A DNA stretch of 20,654 bases from BMS3Bbin11 sp034659075 (lineage in GTDB: Bacteria; Pseudomonadota; Gammaproteobacteria; BMS3Bbin11), in the NCBI GenBank assembly GCA_034659075.1, contig JAYEGM010000011.1, positions 1 to 20,654 on the forward strand, written 5' to 3'. A program made the translations under genes and the position numbers. Below, piece after piece: positions 14,662 through 20,654 of this stretch. Within the stretch, counting starts at the first letter, position 1. Each line of letters begins with the position of its first letter. The notes under the pieces are model-generated. The model ran no database searches. It was not told where the DNA came from and saw only the letters and a program-made list of their open reading frames with translations.

Positions 14662-14863
14662 CACTGCTGTCCCATAAAGAACACAAGACTTAATGTAGTG
14701 TTTTGATTTAGCTTGCTCTATGGGCAATCAGAAACTTAAGAGACATGAAAAACAATCATAGAATCCGTCATTCCGGACTTGATCCGGAATCTATGCATTT
14801 CAATAACTTACTGGATGCCGGATCAAGTCCGGCATGACGATAAAAGTTTATGGGACAACAGTG
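14662..14863. mobile_element. 202-bp MITE-like element with 17-bp terminal inverted repeats and 9-bp TSD
   Basis: The left end CACTGCTGTCCCATAAA (14662-14678) and the right end, reverse-complemented (14847-14863), differ at one base. ACATAAAAC occurs directly at 14653-14661 and again at 14864-14872, a perfect 9-bp target duplication. There is no transposase inside. A 9-bp duplication is compatible with IS4-like families, but I cannot name the parent. It differs in ends from the elements at 898, 3692 and 7536. It occupies much of the 503-bp gene-free stretch 14462-14964. Confidence 0.85.
14766..14839. repeat. Internal palindrome CGTCATTCCGGACTTGATCC type
   Basis: Arms beginning CGTCATTCCGGACTTGATCC and the reverse complement of 14814-14839 (CGTCATGCCGGACTTGATCC) flank a loop of about 20 nt inside MITE C. 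This is a widely seen bacterial intergenic palindrome style. It may be the element's core or a second element nested in it. Confidence 0.7.
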
Positions 14864-14900
14864 ACATAAAACGTAAAACGTTCTTTCCCTTTTTCTGCGC

Positions 14901-14906
14901 TATAAT
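14901..14906 (+). promoter_or_regulatory. Probable rapA -10 box
   Basis: TATAAT lies 58 nt before the rapA start, at the point where unique sequence resumes after MITE C and the heptads. The matching -35 position (around 14878) falls at the end of the heptad array and is poor. Confidence 0.5.
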
Positions 14907-14964
14907 ATGCGCCACGCTCTTTTGACGGGCTTCCGTTAATAATTCTCTTTAAGGTAACTCTCTC

Positions 14965-17832
14965 GTGTACGATTTTATTCCCGGCCAGCGCTGTATTAGT
15001 AATGCCGAGCTGGAGATGGGGCTGGGTACGGTCATGGCTGTGGACGAACGCACTGTCACAATCGTGTTTATGGCCACCGGCGATACGCGAACTTACTCGC
15101 GCCAGACAGCGCCGCTGTCTCGTGTGATGTTTACTATTGGTGATTCCATACGTCGGCATGATGGAACTGAAATAGTGGTCGCCGCCACACACGAAGAACA
15201 GGGACTGATTGCCTATAGCGGAACAGACGAGAAAGGCAACAAAATCGGGTTTCCCGAGTCTGAGCTGGATAACTTTATTCAGCTCAATCGTCCGACAGAG
15301 CGTCTGTTTAATAACCAGGTTGATCCTGATAAATGGTTTGAACTGCGCTATCAGACCTTGCTGCAGCAGAATAGTCTTGCCCATTCTGACCTGTTCGGCC
15401 TGACCGGTTGTCGCACCAGCCTGATACCACATCAATTATATATTGCACATGAAGTCGCCAACCGCTACGCCCCGCGTGTTCTGCTGGCCGATGAGGTCGG
15501 GCTGGGAAAAACCATCGAAGCCGGCCTGATTCTACATCATCAACTGCTGACCGGCCGCGCACAACGCGTATTAATCGTGGTGCCGGAGTCACTGGTGCAT
15601 CAATGGCTGGTGGAGATGCTGCGTCGCTTCAATCTACATTTTCGCATCTTTGATGAAGAACGCTGCTTTACAGCAACAGATGATGAACTGACAGATAACC
15701 TGTTTCATGACGAACAACTGGCCCTGTGCAGTGTTGAGTTTCTGATGCAGAACCCGGAAATACATGCTCAGGCGGTAGCAGGCGAATGGGACCTGCTGGT
15801 GGTTGACGAAGCGCATCACCTGGCCTGGTCACCGGATGATGCCAGCGATGAATACTGTATGGTTGAGCAGCTCGCCCTTGAGACACGCGGGGTGCTGCTG
15901 CTGACGGCCACTCCCGAACAACTGGGCAAAGAAAGTCATTTTGCCCGCCTGCGGCTGCTTGATCCGGATCGCTTTCCTGATTTTGAGCAATTTCTTGAAG
16001 AAGAGAAACACTACAAACCTCTTGCACAGACGCTAGAAGACCTGATCAATAACAAAGCATTAACGGTCTCGGATCAGGAATTAATACACAGTACATTCAA
16101 TGAAGGCGACAACCAGGCCCTGCTTGCGCAGCTTGAAGCGGCAGCTAAAGACGACCAGGCAGGTAGTCAGGCCCGCGCTGAACTGGTCGAACACCTGCTC
16201 GACCGTCATGGCACCGGCCGGGTACTGTACCGGAATACACGCTCAGCAATCAAAGGATTTCCGAAAAGGGTGGTCCGTCCCGCCCCGTTAGCGCTGCCGG
16301 ATATCTATCGGAACAACGATGATGGCAGCGATATCTCAGCACAACTCTCACCAGAACTGGCACTCATAAACAGTAGCGGAAACGCAGACTGGACGCAGCA
16401 GGACCCGCGAACAGACTGGCTACTCAGGACACTGGAAAAGCTGCAGCCTGCCAAGGTGCTGGTGATTGCGGCCAGCAGAGACACAGTGCTTGATATTGCA
16501 CAATATCTGAAAAGCCATTCCGGCATCCATGCGGCGGTCTTCCATGAAGGACTTAGTATCGTCGAGCGTGACCGGGCGGCGGCCTACTTTGCCGATGAGG
16601 AAACCGGCAGCCAGGTACTGCTGTGCTCCGAGATCGGCAGTGAAGGCAGAAACTTCCAGTTTGCCCATCACCTGGTACTGTTTGATCTGCCTCTGAACCC
16701 GGACCTGCTGGAACAGCGCATTGGTCGTCTTGACCGCATTGGCCAGACCAGCACTATCTATATCCATGTGCCTTATCTGCAGGATTCTGCTCAAGCTATA
16801 TTATTTAACTGGTATCACGAGAGCCTCAATGCCTTTGAACAGACCTGCCCGGCCGGTCACGCCGTTTATGTTCAGGTTGAAGATGCGTTAAATATTGCCT
16901 TGCTTCAGCCTGCTGGCGATACCACGGCTTTATTAAAAAACACCAGGGCCTTATACAAAGAACTGACGGCCAACTTACACGCTGGCCGTGACCGGCTGCT
17001 TGAATATAATTCCTGCCGCCTGGCCCTGGCCGAAGATATCAAACAACGTGCCCTGCTGGCCGACCAGAACAACCCGCTTGCGGAATACATGGGCCAGGTG
17101 TTCGATAGTCTGAGTATCGATTCCGAAATTCATAGCGATAACTGCCTGATCATTCGCCCTACAGATGAGATGGTCAACCAGCTGCCCGGCCTGCCGGATG
17201 ACGGCATGACCATCACCTTTGACCGGCAGACTGCGCTGAGCTTTGAGGATGCACAATACCTGACCTGGGAGCATCCTTTAGTCCGAACGGCGATGGAGAT
17301 GATCACCAGCAGTGAAATGGGCAACACCGCCATGACCGCCATCAGCAAAACGCACATAAAATCCGGCAGCATGCTGCTGGAGTGCATCTACAGCCTGGAA
17401 GTGCCTCCAATCAGTGTGTTGCAGAGTGATCGCTACCTGCCACCGACAAGTATCCGGGTGCTGATAGATGAACGGGGCAAGGACCACCAGCAGGACCTGA
17501 CTCATCCGTTCATTGAAGAGCACCGGGTGCATGTCCCTGAAAAAATGGCTAACAAAATCATCCGTGCCAAAGAGAAGGAACTGCGCCATCTATTCTCATT
17601 GTGTGAAGAAATTGCAGAACGGCAGACACCGGACATTCTCAGCCAGGCACATCAACAATCCGGCGATATCCTGATGCGCGAGATAAACCGTCTTAAAGCC
17701 TTAAAACAGATAAACCCGAATATCCGTGATGAAGAAATTGATTTCTTTGAACAGCAGCTGACGGCTTTGAATGAAGTACTGGATGCGGCGAGTTTGAGGC
17801 TGGATTCATTGCGGGTGCTTATTGCGATATAG
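14965..17832 (+). CDS. rapA: RapA, RNA polymerase-associated SWI2/SNF2 ATPase (recycling factor)
   Basis: This 955-aa protein is close to E. coli RapA (968 aa) along its whole length. It binds core RNA polymerase and uses ATP to recycle it after transcription. The N-terminal Tudor-like region starts YDFIPGQRCISNAELEMGLGTV. Walker A (helicase motif I) is LADEVGLGKT (174-183), DEAH is at 281-284, LLLTATPEQLG is motif III, and motifs V/VI are VLLCSEIGSEGRNFQFA and LEQRIGRLDRIGQ. The C-terminal domain ends INPNIRDEEI…LRLDSLRVLIAI. The start is GTG, supported by AAGG about 10 nt upstream and by N-terminal similarity. It is monocistronic by appearance, with repeats on both sides. Confidence 0.97.
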   Translation: MYDFIPGQRCISNAELEMGLGTVMAVDERTVTIVFMATGDTRTYSRQTAPLSRVMFTIGDSIRRHDGTEIVVAATHEEQGLIAYSGTDEKGNKIGFPESELDNFIQLNRPTERLFNNQVDPDKWFELRYQTLLQQNSLAHSDLFGLTGCRTSLIPHQLYIAHEVANRYAPRVLLADEVGLGKTIEAGLILHHQLLTGRAQRVLIVVPESLVHQWLVEMLRRFNLHFRIFDEERCFTATDDELTDNLFHDEQLALCSVEFLMQNPEIHAQAVAGEWDLLVVDEAHHLAWSPDDASDEYCMVEQLALETRGVLLLTATPEQLGKESHFARLRLLDPDRFPDFEQFLEEEKHYKPLAQTLEDLINNKALTVSDQELIHSTFNEGDNQALLAQLEAAAKDDQAGSQARAELVEHLLDRHGTGRVLYRNTRSAIKGFPKRVVRPAPLALPDIYRNNDDGSDISAQLSPELALINSSGNADWTQQDPRTDWLLRTLEKLQPAKVLVIAASRDTVLDIAQYLKSHSGIHAAVFHEGLSIVERDRAAAYFADEETGSQVLLCSEIGSEGRNFQFAHHLVLFDLPLNPDLLEQRIGRLDRIGQTSTIYIHVPYLQDSAQAILFNWYHESLNAFEQTCPAGHAVYVQVEDALNIALLQPAGDTTALLKNTRALYKELTANLHAGRDRLLEYNSCRLALAEDIKQRALLADQNNPLAEYMGQVFDSLSIDSEIHSDNCLIIRPTDEMVNQLPGLPDDGMTITFDRQTALSFEDAQYLTWEHPLVRTAMEMITSSEMGNTAMTAISKTHIKSGSMLLECIYSLEVPPISVLQSDRYLPPTSIRVLIDERGKDHQQDLTHPFIEEHRVHVPEKMANKIIRAKEKELRHLFSLCEEIAERQTPDILSQAHQQSGDILMREINRLKALKQINPNIRDEEIDFFEQQLTALNEVLDAASLRLDSLRVLIAI

Positions 17833-17837
17833 ATAAC

Positions 17838-17887
17838 GTTTTACGTATTATGTTTTACGTATTACGGACGAATGACTTACGACTTAC
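17838..17887. repeat. Heptad repeat array between rapA and yheS
   Basis: GTTTTAC and GTATTAT/GTATTAC alternate as a 14-bp double unit twice (17838-17865). After one 8-bp step come two GACTTAC units (17874-17887). The array begins 6 bp after rapA and runs to within 12 bp of the yheS ATG. It creates a spurious in-frame ATG at 17872. Confidence 0.85.
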
Positions 17888-17898
17888 GACCATTAAAC

Positions 17899-19830
17899 AT
17901 GCTTGTTTTCTCTGACTTATCAATTCGACGCGGTAAAAAGACACTGCTTGAAGACGCGAGCTTTTCCATCCCTCCAGGCCAGAAAGTGGGCATTACCGGC
18001 TCTAATGGTGTCGGCAAATCGAGTCTGTTTTCTTTGATTCTGGGTGAGCTGGAAGCTGATACAGGGGCATTCAGTATGCCACCGGACTGGGTCATAGCGC
18101 ATGTGGCGCAGCATACGCCCGGCGGCAGCACCGCTGCACTGGATTATGTTCTGCAGGGCGATAAAGAGTTTGTCGATCTGCGGCAGAAAATTGAGCATGC
18201 CACCGAAAATGGAAACGGCATGGCGCTGGCAGAACTGCATGCGCATATGGATGTCATCGATGGCTACACAGCGGAAAGCCGGGCCGCCACCCTGATGCAT
18301 GGCCTTGGTTTCAAACCGGAGGAAATCAGGCAGCCCTTGCAATCATTCTCCGGTGGCTGGCGCATGCGGCTAAATCTTGCCCAGGCGCTGATGTGCCGTT
18401 CTGATCTGCTGCTGCTGGACGAGCCGACCAATCACCTCGATCTGGATGCGGTGATCTGGCTGCAGAACTGGCTTAGCCGATATACCGGCACGCTGCTGCT
18501 GATCTCGCATGACCGCGAGTTCCTTGATTCTTTCATCACCCTGATTGCCAATATCGAACATCAGCGCATCACATTGTATACCGGCCATTACTCTGCGTTT
18601 GAGAAGACACGTGCCGAGCAGCTGGCACAGCAACAGGCGGCCCATGCAAAACAGCAGAAAGAGATCGCCCACATTGAAAGTTTCGTGCGCCGCTTCGGTG
18701 CCAAAGCCACCAAAGCGAAACAGGCACAAAGCCGGGTTAAAGCGCTGGAACGTATGCAGCTTATCGCCGCCGCCCATGTCGATTCACCCTTTCATTTCAG
18801 TTTCCGTGAGCCGGAAAAGCTGCCCGAGCGCCTGTTCGACAGCCGCGAGGTTGAACTGGGCTACAATGACAGCGCCCTGTTAAAAGATATTAGCGTACAT
18901 CTGCATGCCGGTGACCGCATTGGCCTCATTGGCCCGAATGGTGCCGGCAAGTCCACTTTAATTAAATTTCTCGCGGGTGAGCTGAAATCGCTGGCTGGTG
19001 AAAGCTGGCAGGCACAATACCTGAAAATCGGTTATTTCGCCCAACACCAGCTGGAACAGCTGGATGCCGGAGCCTCCGCTTTGCAGCATCTGCGGCTGCT
19101 GGATAAAAAATCACGGGAATCTGAACTACGCGGCTATCTTGGCGGTTTCGGCTTTATCGGTGATCGCGTAGAAGAACCCGTCGCGCCCTTCTCCGGTGGA
19201 GAAAAGGCGCGTCTGGTTCTGGCGTTGCTGATCTTCCAGAGGCCGAATCTGCTGCTGCTGGATGAACCAACCAACCACCTCGACCTCGAAATGCGCCACG
19301 CCCTGTCTATGGCCCTGCAGGAGTTTAGCGGTGCCATGGTCATTGTCTCGCATGACCGCCATTTACTAAAGTCTGTAACTGACCAGTTAATCCTTGTTGA
19401 CCATGGCAAAGTTGAAGCCTTTGAAGGTGATCTCGATGACTATGCCAATCGTTTGCAAAACCCGGTGGAAGTAATTGCTGAAAAAGCACCGGCTGAAGAA
19501 CCCGCAGCCAGTAAACCTGTTGTTGAAAATGCTTTGTCAAAAAAAGAAGTTCGTCGTCTTGAGGCAGACAAAAGGAAGAAACTTCAACCGCTTAAAAAAA
19601 GTGTCAACCGACTGGAGAGAAAGATTGAGGAACTGAACAAAAAAGTTGAAACCATTGATGAGCAACTTGCCGATCCCGCCCTTTATGATGCGGAGAATAC
19701 TGAAAAAATGACGTCACTAATGCAGGATAAGGCCTACCTGGCGAAAGATGTTTCTGAACTGGAAGAGCAGTGGATGGAAGCGATTGAGGAGTATGAAGAA
19801 GCGAGTAAGACATTTTCGTCAAACAATTGA
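17899..19830 (+). CDS. yheS: YheS-like ABC-F family ATPase
   Basis: This 643-aa (from 17899) cytoplasmic protein has two ABC domains and no membrane segments. ABC-F proteins act on ribosomes. Domain 1 has Walker A GSNGVGKS (34-41), signature SFSGGWRMRL and Walker B LLLLDEPTNHLD. The linker (IESFVRRFGAKATKAKQAQSRVKALER) matches the P-site tRNA-interaction motif region. Domain 2 has GPNGAGKST, FSGGEKARL and LLLLDEPTNHLD. A charged coiled-coil tail occupies the last ~85 residues. The start MLVFSDLSIRRG aligns with E. coli YheS (MIVFSSLQIRRG). The upstream in-frame ATG at 17872 lies in GACTTAC repeats and is rejected. Neither start has a strong ribosome site. Confidence 0.92.
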   Translation: MLVFSDLSIRRGKKTLLEDASFSIPPGQKVGITGSNGVGKSSLFSLILGELEADTGAFSMPPDWVIAHVAQHTPGGSTAALDYVLQGDKEFVDLRQKIEHATENGNGMALAELHAHMDVIDGYTAESRAATLMHGLGFKPEEIRQPLQSFSGGWRMRLNLAQALMCRSDLLLLDEPTNHLDLDAVIWLQNWLSRYTGTLLLISHDREFLDSFITLIANIEHQRITLYTGHYSAFEKTRAEQLAQQQAAHAKQQKEIAHIESFVRRFGAKATKAKQAQSRVKALERMQLIAAAHVDSPFHFSFREPEKLPERLFDSREVELGYNDSALLKDISVHLHAGDRIGLIGPNGAGKSTLIKFLAGELKSLAGESWQAQYLKIGYFAQHQLEQLDAGASALQHLRLLDKKSRESELRGYLGGFGFIGDRVEEPVAPFSGGEKARLVLALLIFQRPNLLLLDEPTNHLDLEMRHALSMALQEFSGAMVIVSHDRHLLKSVTDQLILVDHGKVEAFEGDLDDYANRLQNPVEVIAEKAPAEEPAASKPVVENALSKKEVRRLEADKRKKLQPLKKSVNRLERKIEELNKKVETIDEQLADPALYDAENTEKMTSLMQDKAYLAKDVSELEEQWMEAIEEYEEASKTFSSNN

Positions 19831-19851
19831 GAGACTGGTAGACTGATATCG

Positions 19852-20550
19852 ATGACTATTGCCTTTCTCATCGGCTTGCTCAGTGCCGTACATTGCTTTG
19901 GTATGTGCGGCGGGATTGTTGGTGCGCTGACTATGAGCCTGACCCCGGAAATACGTGCCAGAAACAGCCAGCTATTTTATTACAGCCTGGCTTATAACCT
20001 TGGTCGCATCGTCAGCTACATCACTGCCGGGCTGCTTATCGGCTGGCTAGGTAGCACGCTGCTCACACTACTGGCCCCAGATCAGGGGCTGTCTTTCCTG
20101 CGTTTCATGGCAGCATTGATTGTAATTTTGCTGGGTTTGTATCTCGGTGGCTGGCTTCCCCGTCTTGCCACTATTGAACGCCTGGGTGCCCCGGTATGGG
20201 AAAAACTGCAGCCATTAGGTCAACACCTATTGCCTGTCACCAGCCCCTTGCAGGCCTTTCTTTTTGGTATTGTCTGGGGCTGGCTGCCCTGTGGGCTGGT
20301 CTATTATGCCCTGCTGCTAGCCGTGGCCGAGGGCAGCGCCATCAATGCCGGGCTATACATGCTGATGTTTGGCCTTGGCACACTGACTCCGATGCTGCTG
20401 GCATCAATGCTGGCGGGTAAGCTGAATCATCTGTTCAAAACCGCTATAATTAAACGTATTAGTGGCGGTTTGCTAATCCTTATGGGTCTGGTTTCACTCA
20501 TTTTGCTATATAACCCCCGGATATTGCATTCACTGCACTTCATGCCGTAA
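19852..20550 (+). CDS. TauE/SafE-like (DsbD_2-type) integral membrane protein
   Basis: This 232-aa protein has about six membrane segments. The first helix contains VHCFGMCGG (C15, C19), and a later helix has GWGWLPCGLVYYALLLA (C147), the pattern of the family annotated as sulfite exporter TauE/SafE or DsbD transmembrane-like (PF13386 style). In other gammaproteobacteria such genes often sit near cbb3 oxidase assembly genes and a role in metal or redox handling is suspected; sulfite export is not established for this subgroup. It lies 21 bp after yheS and 13 bp before the next gene, so it may be cotranscribed with both. Confidence 0.82.
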   Translation: MTIAFLIGLLSAVHCFGMCGGIVGALTMSLTPEIRARNSQLFYYSLAYNLGRIVSYITAGLLIGWLGSTLLTLLAPDQGLSFLRFMAALIVILLGLYLGGWLPRLATIERLGAPVWEKLQPLGQHLLPVTSPLQAFLFGIVWGWLPCGLVYYALLLAVAEGSAINAGLYMLMFGLGTLTPMLLASMLAGKLNHLFKTAIIKRISGGLLILMGLVSLILLYNPRILHSLHFMP

Positions 20551-20563
20551 CAGGAACAACACT

Positions 20564-20654
20564 ATGAACTTGGAAAATAATATAATTAATGGTGACTCTC
20601 CGGGACTAATGGAGGTGCTGCGTGCTGCAGACCTGGTCGCGGTCACAGATGTCG
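20564..20654 (+). CDS. Sigma-54-dependent transcriptional activator, N-terminus (partial)
   Basis: An ATG preceded by AGGA (about 8 nt) opens a frame that runs off the window after 30 codons. The peptide contains GDSPGLMEVLRAADLVAVTD, which matches the opening of the AAA+ sigma-54 interaction domain (just before the GESGTGKE Walker A, here beyond the edge). Only ~10 residues precede it, so the protein would lack an N-terminal receiver or sensor domain, as in PspF-type activators. The call rests on this short match; the Walker A itself is not visible. Confidence 0.62.
   Translation, partial: MNLENNIINGDSPGLMEVLRAADLVAVTDV

Noticed and set aside
14848..15435. 195-aa antisense frame over the start of rapA and MITE C
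   Set aside because: It is antisense to a firmly identified gene, runs through repeats, and shows no recognisable domain.
17872..17898. yheS start at 17872
   Set aside because: The extra residues are encoded by GACTTAC repeats and do not match YheS; MLVFSDLSIRRG at 17899 does.

Overview
The window reads as chromosomal DNA of a gammaproteobacterium. RapA, a YheS-type ABC-F protein, the divergent tesA/ybbA-ybbP block and ArfB all resemble their Escherichia coli counterparts closely. A soluble NAD-linked [NiFe]-hydrogenase (Hox) points to a hydrogen-capable, probably facultatively chemolithotrophic lineage. That lifestyle is inferred; no taxonomic marker such as rRNA is present.

Layout. Positions 1-3656 hold the end of hoxF, then hoxU, hoxY, hoxH and the maturation protease hoxW, all on the + strand: the diaphorase and hydrogenase modules of an NAD+-reducing hydrogenase plus its endopeptidase. 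A 163-bp inverted-repeat element sits between hoxU and hoxY. Positions 3863-5407 hold a divergent pair: an exported GlcG/HbpS-like protein (-) and an exported amidohydrolase (+), with a perfect 16-bp palindrome between them. Positions 5521-7343 hold arfB, two overlapping cyclic-nucleotide-binding-fold proteins, a strong bidirectional terminator and a cold-shock protein (-). Positions 7688-13229 hold a SAM methyltransferase (-), ybbP-ybbA (-), tesA (+, start codon overlapping that of ybbA) and a second methyltransferase (-). Positions 13389-14461 hold an exported protein of unknown function overlapping a TlpA-like thioredoxin. Positions 14965-20654 hold rapA, yheS, a TauE/SafE-type (DsbD_2-like) membrane protein and the start of a sigma-54-dependent activator.

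The most unusual feature is the spacer DNA. Seven of the operon boundaries are filled with heptanucleotide repeats. The 7-bp unit sequence differs from place to place (GCCTTTA, GAAACTT, TCGTCTT, GTTTTAC/GTATTAC, TTTCCCC, GGTTAAA, GACTTAC), but the 7-bp phase is kept through changes of unit and often through orientation switches. These arrays lie after gene 3' ends, they supply or overlap some stop codons, and three small inverted-repeat elements have landed inside them. One of those has a clean 9-bp target duplication. Only one canonical intrinsic terminator was found, at a boundary that lacks a heptad array.

Three of the four small mobile elements (898-1060, 3692-3821, 7536-7664) have related ends (core CCTCT followed by an AT-rich stretch), so one transposase may mobilise all of them. 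The fourth (14662-14863) belongs to a different family. No transposase gene, tRNA, rRNA or CRISPR array was seen.
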